Below, one piece after another: positions 38,988 to 47,439 of a stretch of 64,000 nucleotides of DNA. Below the pieces are notes generated by a model. It was not told the DNA's origin and made no database searches. It saw nothing but the letters and a program-made list of their open reading frames with translations. The stretch spans positions 1 to 64,000 of the forward strand of contig CACHDC010000001.1 of assembly GCA_902578445.1 (NCBI GenBank). Reading direction: 5' to 3'. Positions within the stretch are counted from its first letter, which is position 1; each line of letters begins with the position of its first letter. This stretch comes from an uncultured Synechococcaceae cyanobacterium. Lineage in GTDB: Bacteria > Cyanobacteriota > Cyanobacteriia > PCC-6307 > Cyanobiaceae. Both the position numbers and the translations under genes were made by a program.

Positions 38988-40265
38988 ATGAGAATTTCAA
39001 GGCGTATTTTGGCAGGTTTAGCTACTGCCTCACTTGCGGTCACCGCAACTTCGTGTGGTGGAGGCGGAACCTCCGGAAGTTTCGATGACACAGTAACCGT
39101 TGGTATTTTGCATTCGTTATCCGGAACAATGGCTATCTCTGAATCAACTCTTGTTGATACAGAAAAAATGGCTATTGAAGAGATAAATGCTGCTGGTGGT
39201 GTCACGGTTGGCGGCAAGAGCTACAAAATAGAATACATAGTTGAAGATGGTGCATCTGACTGGCCTACTTTTGCTGAAAAATCAAAGAAACTTATAGACC
39301 AAGACGGAGTTCCTGTCGTATTTGGAGGATGGACATCTGCAAGTAGAAAGGCAATGTTACCTGTCTACGAATCAAAAGATGCGTTCCTTTACTACCCAAT
39401 TCAATATGAAGCTCAAGAATGTTCTAACAACATTTTCTATACAGGAGCCACACCAAACCAACAATCAGAGCCCGCTACAGATTTCATGTATAAGCGTTCT
39501 CCCGCAGCTGGTGGAGATTTCTTCCTTGTAGGCTCTGATTATGTTTTCCCAAGAACTTCAAACACAATCACAAAAGCTCAGGTAAAACAGTTAGGCGGTA
39601 AAGTTGTTGGAGAAGATTACCTTCCATTAGGAAATACTGAAGTTGCTCCAATTATCTCAAAAATCAAAAAGGCTCTTCCTGAAGGTGGAATAATCATTAA
39701 TACACTTAATGGTGACCAAAACGTTGCATTCTTCAAACAGATTCAAGACGCAGGTATCACACCTTCGAGTGGCTACTACGTAATGAACTATTCAATTGCT
39801 GAAGAAGAGATTAGTACAATTGGTCCTGAGTTCCTTGAAGGTCACTATGGCGCTTGGAACTACATGATGTCAATTGATACTCCTGCATCTAAGAAATTTG
39901 CTAAAAGTTTCAAGAAAAGATGGGGAGCAGATCGCGTTGTAGCTGATCCTCAAGAATCTGCTTATAACATGGTTTACTTATGGAAACAAGCAGTTGAAGA
40001 AGCAGGAACATTCGACGACAATGAAGTAAGGAAAGCTCTAATTGGACAAAAGTTTGATGCCCCACAAGGCCCAGTTGAAGTTATGCCTAACCATCACTTA
40101 TCTCAAACAGTAAGAATTGGAGAGATTAATGCAGAGGGTGGCTTTACAATTCTTGAAGAGACAGGAGTTGTTCTTCCTCAAGCATGGAACCAAAAGCATC
40201 CAAGCTCAAAAGGATTTGCATGCGATTGGACAGATCCTTCAAAAGGAGAAAAGTATAAGCTTTAA
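38988..40265 (+). CDS. urtA: Urea ABC transporter, substrate-binding protein
   Basis: UrtA captures urea in the periplasm for the UrtBCDE importer. The 425 residues carry a lipoprotein signal peptide with a lipobox ending at Cys23 (VTATSC). A Leu/Ile/Val-binding-fold domain follows with VGILHSLSGTMAISE, VFGGWTSASRKAMLPVYE and EAQECSNNIFYTGATPNQQ. G+C and codon use look richer than in neighbours, as expected for a highly expressed protein. The stop is followed by a strong hairpin at 40287-40320. Confidence 0.97.
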   Translation: MRISRRILAGLATASLAVTATSCGGGGTSGSFDDTVTVGILHSLSGTMAISESTLVDTEKMAIEEINAAGGVTVGGKSYKIEYIVEDGASDWPTFAEKSKKLIDQDGVPVVFGGWTSASRKAMLPVYESKDAFLYYPIQYEAQECSNNIFYTGATPNQQSEPATDFMYKRSPAAGGDFFLVGSDYVFPRTSNTITKAQVKQLGGKVVGEDYLPLGNTEVAPIISKIKKALPEGGIIINTLNGDQNVAFFKQIQDAGITPSSGYYVMNYSIAEEEISTIGPEFLEGHYGAWNYMMSIDTPASKKFAKSFKKRWGADRVVADPQESAYNMVYLWKQAVEEAGTFDDNEVRKALIGQKFDAPQGPVEVMPNHHLSQTVRIGEINAEGGFTILEETGVVLPQAWNQKHPSSKGFACDWTDPSKGEKYKL

Positions 40266-40286
40266 TTTAATTAAAACCTATGCTTC

Positions 40287-40320
40287 AAAATAAAAGGAGG
40301 TTAACACCTCCTTTTATTTT
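40287..40320 (+). terminator. hairpin between urtA and urtB, likely partial terminator or mRNA stabiliser
   Basis: A perfect 15-base-pair stem (AAAATAAAAGGAGGT and its complement) around a 4-base TAAC loop starts 22 bases after the urtA stop. A T-rich stretch forms the 3' arm. It would lower read-through to urtBCDE or protect the urtA message, giving more binding protein than membrane components, a usual arrangement in ABC importers. Confidence 0.8.
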
Positions 40321-40347
40321 ATATAAACAAAAATTTTCTTTTTCAAA

Positions 40348-41502
40348 TTGGAGTTACTTCTCGACAGTCTTTTTAATGGTGTTGCGATCGGATCTGTACT
40401 ACTTGTTGCTGCATTAGGTCTTGCGATTGTTTTTGGTCTTATGGGTGTTATTAATCTTGCCCATGGAGAACTTATGATGCTTGGGGCTTACACAACGTAC
40501 GTTACACAATTAATTTTCAAATTACCTATATTAAAACCCTTTTACAATTCGTACATAATAGTTTCAATTTTCCTTGCTTTTATTGTTAGTGGAGTAGTAG
40601 GCATTCTCCTGGAAAAAACTATAATAAGAAAGCTTTATGGAAGTCCTCTAGAAACTCTGCTCGCCACTTGGGGGGTTAGCTTAATTCTTCAACAATTTGT
40701 CAGAAGTGTACCATTGGCTTATGGGACCGGTCTAGTTATAAGTCTTATAATTGGTTTATTTTTACCAACAACATTTCCTCCAAAAATAAAAGAATCAATA
40801 AATTTCAAATATTTTAAATTTAGTTCTTGGATATTGGCTGCTTTAACTGGGGTTCTCACCGGTAGCGTTATTTCATCTACTGTAAGCAAACTAAGTAGAG
40901 CGAGTGCTCGTAATGTTGATGTAACAGCTCCCTCATGGATGAGAGGTCAAGTAGAAATTTTAGGGACTGCATTTCCTAAAACAAGATTAATGATAATTGT
41001 AATTACACTTATCTCTGTAGTAGCAATAACATTATTTCTAAACCAAAGTGCTTGGGGGATGCGTATTAGAGCAGTTACTCAGAACCGACAAATGAGTGAC
41101 TGCCTTGGTATTTCTACTGAAAAAGTGGATATAATTACCTTCGGAATAGGATCTGGCTTAGCAGGTGTTGCTGGAGTAGCAGTATCACTATTAGGTTCTG
41201 TAGGACCAAATGTTGGCGGAAATTATATAGTTGGTTGTTTTATGGTTGTAGTGCTGGGAGGAGTAGGAAATTTATTAGGTACAGTACTTGCTTCCTTTGG
41301 AATAGGAATAATGACTGATTTAATTGGAGCTGGAAGGCTCTTATCAATATGGCCAGATATGCCTTTAACACTATCAAACACAATCAACTTTTTTGCGACA
41401 ACAAGTATGGCAAGAGTAATGATATTTGCATTAATAGTTATATTCTTACAATTTAAACCTACAGGTTTATTTCCTCAAAAAGGCAGGATGGTGGAAAACT
41501 AA
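40348..41502 (+). CDS. urtB: Urea ABC transporter permease UrtB
   Basis: UrtB is one of two membrane subunits, of the LivH type. The 384 residues have NGVAIGSVLLVAALGLAIVFGLMGVINLAHGE near the start (position 9 on), many helices, and the family loop AVTQNRQMSDCLGI followed by GSGLAGVAGVAVS. The start is TTG, 27 bases after the hairpin. Its stop overlaps the ATG of urtC by one base. Confidence 0.95.
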   Translation: MELLLDSLFNGVAIGSVLLVAALGLAIVFGLMGVINLAHGELMMLGAYTTYVTQLIFKLPILKPFYNSYIIVSIFLAFIVSGVVGILLEKTIIRKLYGSPLETLLATWGVSLILQQFVRSVPLAYGTGLVISLIIGLFLPTTFPPKIKESINFKYFKFSSWILAALTGVLTGSVISSTVSKLSRASARNVDVTAPSWMRGQVEILGTAFPKTRLMIIVITLISVVAITLFLNQSAWGMRIRAVTQNRQMSDCLGISTEKVDIITFGIGSGLAGVAGVAVSLLGSVGPNVGGNYIVGCFMVVVLGGVGNLLGTVLASFGIGIMTDLIGAGRLLSIWPDMPLTLSNTINFFATTSMARVMIFALIVIFLQFKPTGLFPQKGRMVEN

Positions 41503-42632
41503 TGTCTCTAGGTAAATTTAAATTTGATAAGAAAATAGTTTTATCATTCTGGATTATTTTAATAGCTCTAATTATTGCAGCACCAACCTTACTCCCTGTA
41601 TTTAGACTAAATCTTCTTGGTAGATACTTATCTTTGTCCATAGTTGCTATTGGTGTAGATCTTATCTGGGGATATACAGGTTTACTAAGTCTTGGACAAG
41701 GTATATTTTTTGCATTAGGTGGATATTGCGCAGCAATGTATTTGCAAATAACCAGCTCTTCTGAATTCCCAAATAATATTCCTGAATTTTTCGCTTTATA
41801 TGGTGTTGAAAAATTGCCTTTTTTCTGGGAACCGTTTAAATCTCCAATTTTTACCTTCTTCGCTATCTGGATAATTCCAGCATTGGTTGCGGGTTTAATT
41901 GGATTTCTTGTTTTCAGGAATCGAATCAAAGGGGTTTATTTTTCTATACTTACTCAAGCTTCTCTTCTTGTATTCTTTAACTTCTTTAATGGACAACAAA
42001 AACTTATAAATGGAACAAATGGATTAAAAACAGATGTAACACAACTATTTGGTCAGATGGTAGGTTCTGAGTACATGCAAAGAATATTCTTTTGGATAAC
42101 GGCCATACTAGTGATAGCCGCATGGTTTTTTGCAAAGTGGGTAGTTAGAGGAAGATTTGGAAATATTCTTATAGGAATACGAGATGATGAACCAAGAGTT
42201 AGGTTTACAGGATATAACCCGGTTATATTTAAGACGATAGTATTTTCTATTGCTGGAGGTCTCGCTGGAATTTCGGGAGCTTTATATACTGTTCAGTCTG
42301 GAATAGTATCACCTCAATTTATGACAGTTCCCTTTTCTATAGAAATGGTTATATGGGTTGCTGTCGGAGGTAGAGGAACTTTATTGGGAGCAATACTAGG
42401 AGCAGTTTTCATCAACTACGCAAAAAGTCTAGTAAGTGAAGCTTTACCTGCTAGCTGGATGTTTATCCAAGGAGGATTATTTATCTTAGTTGTAACAGCT
42501 CTGCCAGAAGGAGTTTTAGGATGGATTCAAGGAGATGGTCCTAGGAATCTTCTTCAAAGATTTGGTTTGAAAAGGAAGATTGAAACCTACCCAAGTTTAG
42601 AAGTTAACAATAAGGAGGGGAATAATGAATAA
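41502..42632 (+). CDS. urtC: Urea ABC transporter permease UrtC
   Basis: UrtC is the LivM-type second permease. The 376 residues have about ten helices, with VDLIWGYTGLLSLGQGIFFALGGY (starting near residue 52) and the cytoplasmic loop GIRDDEPRVRFTGYN that contacts the ATPases. The gene overlaps urtB by one base and urtD by eight bases. Confidence 0.95.
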   Translation: MSLGKFKFDKKIVLSFWIILIALIIAAPTLLPVFRLNLLGRYLSLSIVAIGVDLIWGYTGLLSLGQGIFFALGGYCAAMYLQITSSSEFPNNIPEFFALYGVEKLPFFWEPFKSPIFTFFAIWIIPALVAGLIGFLVFRNRIKGVYFSILTQASLLVFFNFFNGQQKLINGTNGLKTDVTQLFGQMVGSEYMQRIFFWITAILVIAAWFFAKWVVRGRFGNILIGIRDDEPRVRFTGYNPVIFKTIVFSIAGGLAGISGALYTVQSGIVSPQFMTVPFSIEMVIWVAVGGRGTLLGAILGAVFINYAKSLVSEALPASWMFIQGGLFILVVTALPEGVLGWIQGDGPRNLLQRFGLKRKIETYPSLEVNNKEGNNE

Positions 42633-43374
42633 TAAAGATCTTCTAAATTTAATAGATATTACTGTTAGTTTCGAAGGATTTTTAGCTCTTAACAAACTTA
42701 ATTTAAATTTAAAGAAAGGAGAATTAAGAGCTGTAATAGGACCCAACGGGGCAGGTAAAACAACATTTCTTGATGTAATAACTGGAAAGGTTAAGCCAAC
42801 AAAAGGCGAAGTGATTTTCAAAGGAAAATCTTTAGTAGGTAGAAAGGAGCATAAGATTGCTCGACTTGGAGTGGGAAGAAAGTTCCAAAGTCCAAGAATC
42901 TTTGAAAATCTTACAGTTAAAGAAAATCTTGAAATATCAGTTTCAACTCCTAAAAGTCCCTTAAACCTTATAAATAAAAGTATTAAGGATGAGCAGCTTA
43001 ATGAGATTGAACGTCTTATGAAGATTGTCAATTTAGCTCAAAAAGTTGATTCTAAAGCTGGTTCTTTATCACATGGCCAAAAACAATGGCTCGAGATAGC
43101 CATGTTAGTAGGACAGAAGCCAGATTTAATGTTGGTTGATGAACCTGTTGCTGGTTTAACTGATGAAGAAACTGATCTTACAGCTGATTTATTAAAATCA
43201 TTATCCGGAGAAAATACTGTAGTGGTAATAGATCACGATATGGAATTTATAAGAAGACTTGATAGTAATGTTTCAGTATTAAATCAAGGCACAGTATTAT
43301 GCGAGGGGACAATGGAGACTATACAAAAGGACCAAAAAGTTATTGATGTTTATCTAGGAAGGCCTGAGGATTAG
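42625..43374 (+). CDS. urtD: Urea ABC transporter ATP-binding protein UrtD
   Basis: UrtD is the LivG-type ATPase of the urea importer. The 249 residues show Walker A GPNGAGKTT, a GRKFQSPRIFENLTV Q-loop region, signature LSHGQKQWLEIA (characteristic of UrtD), Walker B LMLVDEPVAGLTDEE and switch VIDHDMEF. It overlaps the end of urtC and lies 2 bases before urtE. Confidence 0.96.
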   Translation: MNNKDLLNLIDITVSFEGFLALNKLNLNLKKGELRAVIGPNGAGKTTFLDVITGKVKPTKGEVIFKGKSLVGRKEHKIARLGVGRKFQSPRIFENLTVKENLEISVSTPKSPLNLINKSIKDEQLNEIERLMKIVNLAQKVDSKAGSLSHGQKQWLEIAMLVGQKPDLMLVDEPVAGLTDEETDLTADLLKSLSGENTVVVIDHDMEFIRRLDSNVSVLNQGTVLCEGTMETIQKDQKVIDVYLGRPED

Positions 43375-43376
43375 TT

Positions 43377-44087
43377 ATGAAAAACTTATTGGAAATCAAA
43401 TCATTGAATACATATTATGGCGAAAGTCATATTCTCAGAGATGTAGATTTAAATGTTCAATCAGGAGAAATGGTTTGTTTGATTGGAAGAAATGGAGTTG
43501 GCAAAACAACTTTATTGAAATCACTTATTGGTTTGTTAAGACAAAAAAAAGGCGATATTTATTTGATCGGCGAAAATATCAATAGAAAAGCGCCTCATCA
43601 GAGGGCGAGGAAAGGAATGGCTTACGTTCCTCAAGGGAGAGAAATTATTCCATACCTATCAGTTGAAGAGAATCTTATGTTAGGAATGGAGTCGCTGCCA
43701 GGTGGATTATCTAAGAACAAGAAAATAGATCCATTTATTTACGATCTCTTCCCAATCCTAAAAGATTTTCTACAAAGGAAAGGAGGAGATCTCAGTGGTG
43801 GACAACAACAGCAACTAGCTATTGCCAGAGCATTGCTAGGCAAACCTAAACTACTATTACTTGACGAACCAACGGAAGGGATTCAGCCAAATATAGTTTT
43901 AGACATAGAAAATGCAATCAATCAGATAATTAGAGATACAGGAATTGGTGTTTTATTAGTAGAACAACACTTGCATTTTGTAAGACAAGCCAATAGATAT
44001 TATGCGATGCAACGCGGAGGTATTGTTGCAAGCGGAAATACTAGTGAGTTGAGTCAAGCAGTTATAGATAAGTTCTTAAGTGTTTAA
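43377..44087 (+). CDS. urtE: Urea ABC transporter ATP-binding protein UrtE
   Basis: UrtE is the LivF-type second ATPase. The 236 residues contain YYGESHILRDV, Walker A GRNGVGKTT, YVPQGREIIPYLSVEENL, signature LSGGQQQQLAIARAL, Walker B LLLLDEPTEGIQPNIV and the switch VEQHLHF. It ends the urt operon. The next 4 kb contain only small genes. Confidence 0.96.
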   Translation: MKNLLEIKSLNTYYGESHILRDVDLNVQSGEMVCLIGRNGVGKTTLLKSLIGLLRQKKGDIYLIGENINRKAPHQRARKGMAYVPQGREIIPYLSVEENLMLGMESLPGGLSKNKKIDPFIYDLFPILKDFLQRKGGDLSGGQQQQLAIARALLGKPKLLLLDEPTEGIQPNIVLDIENAINQIIRDTGIGVLLVEQHLHFVRQANRYYAMQRGGIVASGNTSELSQAVIDKFLSV

Positions 44088-44118
44088 ATAAATTATCCAA
44101 ATTACTCAAAACTTTTAT

Positions 44119-44298
44119 TCATTTTTCGCATCTGATTAGGTCAATGCTGTTTGGATGTTCATTTATATACTTATTAAATTCCATTGCTAGTGTTCTAGCC
44201 TCGTAAGCGTCAGAAGCATAAAAACAATTTTCTAATCTTATATTTTGAAAATCACGGTAATGCACTGTATATGGCTTCAACATATTATTTTTGTTCAT
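44119..44298 (-). CDS. small soluble hypothetical protein
   Basis: The 59-residue frame (MNKNNMLKPYTVHYRDF ... LIRCEK) is polar with no membrane segment. It has the look of a short alpha/beta fold: a beta strand (YTVHYRDF), then FYASDAYEARTLAMEFNKYINEHPN, which resembles small picocyanobacterial proteins containing an A-x-E-A-R helix. I do not recognise a named family. It converges on urtE with a 31-base gap. Confidence 0.65.
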   Translation of the reverse strand: MNKNNMLKPYTVHYRDFQNIRLENCFYASDAYEARTLAMEFNKYINEHPNSIDLIRCEK

Positions 44299-44438
44299 TT
44301 TAATTTGCTAAAAAGCATTAACTATATATCAACCATGCATATGTTCATAAATTTAAAGCACTACTTTTGTTGTTATCAAAATATATTCACTTAATTTATG
44401 TATTTAAAAATACTTTATAAAGAAAAAAAGTAATTAAT

Positions 44439-44549
44439 CTATTTTTTTTTATTTTTAGTGTCTTGCTTTTTACCTTCTATTAAAAAAACAAATTTAGATA
44501 AAATAAAACCAAAAACTGGAACCCAAAACTTTTCATAAAAATATTTCAT
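44439..44549 (-). CDS. very small basic membrane peptide
   Basis: This 36-codon frame encodes a hydrophobic segment (VPVFGFILSKFVFLIEG, about residues 10-26) and a Lys-rich end (KKQDTKNKKK). It is 5 bases downstream of the 57-residue gene on the same strand and could be cotranscribed with it. The membrane-like composition argues for a gene, but the short length makes chance possible. Confidence 0.4.
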   Translation of the reverse strand: MKYFYEKFWVPVFGFILSKFVFLIEGKKQDTKNKKK

Positions 44550-44554
44550 AAAAA

Positions 44555-44728
44555 TTAAGCAGCCAATGATTGGTCATCTTTAGTTTCAATTTTATTTATA
44601 AGCTTCAAATCTATAGAATTAAATAAATGTTGCATAAGAAGAAAATCAAGTTCCCCTTTTAACAAATTAACATCGGATGAAAGTAGATCATCAACAAAAT
44701 CATCAAAAGTATCTGAAAGAGGATTCAC
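44555..44728 (-). CDS. small acidic hypothetical protein
   Basis: The 57-residue frame starts at GTG (MNPLSDTFDDFVDDLLSSD). It is acidic in the first 20 residues and predicted helical (NLLKGELDFLLMQHLFNSIDLKLINKI). An in-frame TAA lies four codons upstream, so GTG is the only ordinary start. No family is recognised. The amphipathic pattern supports a real protein. Confidence 0.55.
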   Translation of the reverse strand: MNPLSDTFDDFVDDLLSSDVNLLKGELDFLLMQHLFNSIDLKLINKIETKDDQSLAA

Positions 44729-45125
44729 AATTAAAATTTATTTTTGTCATTATCGTCTCATTAAAAATAAAAGTCAACCAAAATTGAATATTAATTTTTG
44801 ATATTTTAAAAATTAATGAATAAAGACTAAAAATTTAAATAATAAATATAAATAAGCAAAATAATAGATTTAATATCAAGCTTAGGGTCTTTGAATTAAA
44901 TTTCATTTATCTAGCTTTTCTTATTTTTATATCTCTCCTGATAAGCATTATCAAAACGACCAAACACATATTTGCTAAATAGAAGTTTAAATAATTCATC
45001 ATCAAATCAATTAATTTATTTATAGCATGACTATTGATTTGCTAATTCGAAAAGAATCAAAAAATTTGAAGTGGCAATACATTTTTGATGGTAATCAAAG
45101 TTGATAATATAAATCCGATATAAAA
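44729..45125. other. 397-base spacer with one candidate micro-gene
   Basis: Apart from the 31-codon minus-strand frame at 44907-45002, nothing convincing is seen. A 25-codon plus-strand frame (45027-45104, MTIDLLIRKESKN...) is polar and could be a short peptide, but nothing supports it beyond being open. The sequence is otherwise AT-rich and without clear repeats. Confidence 0.4.
44907..45002 (-). CDS. very small single-helix membrane peptide
   Basis: The 31-codon frame (MMNYLNFYLANMCLVVLIMLIRRDIK..., ending RKAR) holds one hydrophobic helix (about 4-21) and a strongly basic end, the positive-inside layout of a membrane peptide. Two adjacent ATG codons could start it. Support comes from composition only. 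Confidence 0.4.
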   Translation of the reverse strand: MMNYLNFYLANMCLVVLIMLIRRDIKIRKAR

Positions 45126-45440
45126 TTATTTTTTAATTAGCTCGAAGTAACCATTTTTATTTAATAAGTACTTATCAAACCAAAGGCTTAATAGATTGTC
45201 TAATCCTATTCCATTCATTTTATTTATTTGAGAAGTCTTATAGTCTGAAAGTGCAAGCAATAAATACGGAAAAATCATATCAGAAACCCCTTTTGGCAGT
45301 TTTTCTAAAGGTACTCCATGCGCTCTATCCCATAAAATTTGCATATCCTGAGAGAACAAAGAACTCCAATAACTAAAATTACAATGTAACTTGTCTGGAG
45401 GGAGTAGATTTACAGATAAAACTGGGAGAGATGAATTCAT
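45126..45440 (-). CDS. hypothetical protein, 104 residues
   Basis: The frame starts MNSSLPVLSVNLLPPDKLHCNFSYW (first residues only) and runs to a Lys-Lys end. It is soluble, rich in Leu and aromatic residues, with predicted helices such as FPYLLLALSDYKTSQI and LDNLLSLWFDKYLL. I recognise no family. It lies 126 bases downstream of the ribbon-helix-helix-like gene on the same strand. Confidence 0.65.
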   Translation of the reverse strand: MNSSLPVLSVNLLPPDKLHCNFSYWSSLFSQDMQILWDRAHGVPLEKLPKGVSDMIFPYLLLALSDYKTSQINKMNGIGLDNLLSLWFDKYLLNKNGYFELIKK

Positions 45441-45566
45441 AGGAATAAATATTTATGGATAAATTTAATTTAAGTTTTTGAAATGGTAATAAATAATTTC
45501 TAATACGAAAGCCCCATTTAATTGCAAATCAAATCTAGCGCACAGTACAGCACTAAGCAACACCTC

Positions 45567-45965
45567 TCATGTATCATATTTTTCTGTCATTTCCTGAAAT
45601 TTAAGGAATGATAAAAACTTTTTATAAGTTTTCAAGTCAAAAGCCTCATTATTTACTTCATTTAAATGGATAGAATTACTTGGATTAAGATGATTAACTA
45701 ATTTAGTATCGATTGAGGGTTCTGATTTATCTATAAAGTCAGCAGAATTATCAGATAAGTTTTTCTGATTAGTCTCAGGAAGTTGAAATGATGGGGTTGC
45801 TTTACCATTATTTTTATTAAATATACCCCTTATAGAAAGTGCTTCCTCTACCAAAATACTTATTATTTTTGAATTACTTAAATTGTTCTCGATGCTCAAC
45901 TTATCAATTATTCTCATAACATCTTCTCTAGGGATAAAACCAACTCTTTTTTTCTTGGTAGGCAT
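45567..45965 (-). CDS. putative ribbon-helix-helix-like DNA-binding protein
   Basis: The first 48 residues (KKKRVGFIPREDVMRIIDKL, then ENNLSNSKIISILVEEAL) fit the pattern of a short strand followed by two helices, as in CopG/ribbon-helix-helix domains. The rest (about 50-132) is Asn/Ser-rich and probably disordered, with a helical end. It could be a small transcription regulator. The assignment rests on secondary-structure pattern only. Confidence 0.55.
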   Translation of the reverse strand: MPTKKKRVGFIPREDVMRIIDKLSIENNLSNSKIISILVEEALSIRGIFNKNNGKATPSFQLPETNQKNLSDNSADFIDKSEPSIDTKLVNHLNPSNSIHLNEVNNEAFDLKTYKKFLSFLKFQEMTEKYDT

Positions 45966-46035
45966 TTATAAATTAATTAAAGTTCAGCACTTGACTGTAG
46001 TAAGTGTTGCACTATATTCATTATAAGTCAATTGA

Positions 46036-46185
46036 ATGTTAATGATTTTACCAACAACTTTACTTTTAGGAGCCCTTGGATATCTTTTCTACACCTCAAA
46101 AAAAGAACTTTCACTAGATCACCTTGACCCTAAAGAAAAAGAAAATGATGATTTGTATAAAGATTTAGAAGATCTATTTATTTAA
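46036..46185 (+). CDS. small membrane-anchored acidic protein
   Basis: The 49-residue frame has an N-terminal hydrophobic helix (MLMILPTTLLLGALGYLFY) followed by a basic pair and a strongly acidic end (KEKENDDLYKDLEDLFI). This layout is consistent with a membrane-tethered peptide. It diverges from the ribbon-helix-helix-like gene. No family recognised. Confidence 0.55.
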   Translation: MLMILPTTLLLGALGYLFYTSKKELSLDHLDPKEKENDDLYKDLEDLFI

Positions 46186-46279
46186 AAATTATTCACTTAA
46201 CAATAAAAAACTTTGTTTCTTGACTAAATATATACAAAACCTTAAACATAATTAGAATAAAAATATAGATTTAAAATAA

Positions 46280-46576
46280 ATGACTGTTCATCAAGATTAC
46301 GAATTAAAAATCAATTTAAATGAATTGATTGAGAAGAGAATTCCATGTTGTGATTTACTTCATCCAGATCATTGTCTAACTGAAAAACAAGTCTCTGAAA
46401 TTGCGCATGATATTCGTATGGATTTAAATTTGCATGATCTTTACAAGCAAGTGGATCAACATATTTTGAATTATGTAAATGCAGCTGGTATTGATAACAA
46501 AGACCATTGGGTTGAACCACATCTTCCCGATTTGGAGAGAGATTTAAAAGAAGAAGTTGGTATAGAATTTGATTAA
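46280..46576 (+). CDS. conserved-looking hypothetical protein, 98 residues
   Basis: The soluble, His- and Asp-rich protein (MTVHQDYELKINLNEL ...) contains RIPCCDLLHPDHCLTEKQV, with three cysteines and two histidines close together (about residues 21-32), and ends in acidic helices (LPDLERDLKEEVGIEFD). The Cys/His cluster might bind a metal, but spacing does not match a known finger. Function unknown. Confidence 0.65.
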   Translation: MTVHQDYELKINLNELIEKRIPCCDLLHPDHCLTEKQVSEIAHDIRMDLNLHDLYKQVDQHILNYVNAAGIDNKDHWVEPHLPDLERDLKEEVGIEFD

Positions 46577-46585
46577 TTATTTTTC

Positions 46586-46723
46586 CTAAAAAAAAATTAA
46601 TAAATGTATTTTATAAATACTTTTAGCTGATCTTTTTCTTTTTTTTAAAATTCTAAAAACTATAAATCCAGTCAATACTGCAAAAATAGGTGTGAAAATA
46701 ATAATTTCATGATTCATAACCAT
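46586..46723 (-). CDS. small membrane protein
   Basis: The 45-residue frame (MVMNHEIIIFTPIFAVLTGF, then VFRILKKRKRSAKS) has one helix and a strongly basic loop. The frame stays open upstream for about 20 more codons (encoding FIGGDFLIILIICFCL, a second helix) with TTG as the only ordinary extra start. The true protein may therefore be a two-helix one. Convergent with the 98-residue gene. Confidence 0.45.
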   Translation of the reverse strand: MVMNHEIIIFTPIFAVLTGFIVFRILKKRKRSAKSIYKIHLLIFF

Positions 46724-46892
46724 CAAACAGAAGCATATTATTAAAATTATTAAAAAGTCTCCACCAATAAAATAGGTACTTTATACAAACAAATATCTTT
46801 CACTATAAAAAATTAAGATTTCTCATGGAAAAGTGAAAGAATTAAAATTTTTTGTAAATTAGGTAGATGTAAATTTTAATTCAATAAAGATA

Positions 46893-47075
46893 ATGATTAA
46901 TTATTTTGCTTTAACAGTAACTGAGATGGGGATCGGCAAGATAGAGTTAGCAGTTATTGGGGCGGTAATTTTAATATTTCCAGTTTTATTTGTTTATGCA
47001 TCTAAAAACCTTGATGCTAAGGGGGTTTTCGAGTGGATGATGGAGAAACCCAATGATTGGATAGGTAAAAAATAA
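46893..47075 (+). CDS. small membrane protein, 60 residues
   Basis: The protein has one clear helix (about 18-36, LAVIGAVILIFPVLFVYASK) followed by KNLDAKGVFEWMMEKPNDWIGKK, a soluble end rich in Trp and Lys. An internal Met (MGIGKIEL) is another possible start. It has the size of small photosynthetic-complex subunits, but I cannot name one. Confidence 0.6.
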   Translation: MINYFALTVTEMGIGKIELAVIGAVILIFPVLFVYASKNLDAKGVFEWMMEKPNDWIGKK

Positions 47076-47097
47076 GACTTTAACAATTTACATTTTT

Positions 47098-47439
47098 CTA
47101 GTTGAATTTTAAATTTTCTAATTTACTAATAGCAAAATCATAAACTTGGCAATTATTTTCTAAATCATTAACTATTGAATTTTTTAATAGAGAATAATCT
47201 ATAAACTTATTGAGTTTATTATTTTTAAATTCCTTATTAGTCTCTCCAATAGCAAATGCCAAAGCTCCATCATAAGAAATCCCGAATTTGGTAGTGTTGC
47301 AATAAGTTCTAGTGAACTTATTAGAAATCTTTTTAGTATACTTTTCAAGAGTTTTAGAGGAAGTATCTAATGAGTAAACTGGACTATTAAATAGAAGAAG
47401 CAAAGTTAAAATGAATATCGTAAAAACTCTTTTAATCAT
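47098..47439 (-). CDS. exported hypothetical protein
   Basis: The 113 residues start with a typical signal peptide (MIKRVFTIFILTLLLLFNS, cleavage after about residue 23, VYSLD). The mature part of about 90 residues is mostly helical, with two cysteines (TYCNTT and NNCQVY) that could form a disulfide, and the segment GISYDGALAFAIGETNKEF. It probably acts in the periplasm or thylakoid lumen. The family is not named with certainty. Confidence 0.7.
   Translation of the reverse strand: MIKRVFTIFILTLLLLFNSPVYSLDTSSKTLEKYTKKISNKFTRTYCNTTKFGISYDGALAFAIGETNKEFKNNKLNKFIDYSLLKNSIVNDLENNCQVYDFAISKLENLKFN

Noticed and set aside
45027-45104. A 25-codon plus-strand frame, MTIDLLIRKES...
   Set aside because: Too short, no membrane helix or motif, and nothing but openness supports it.
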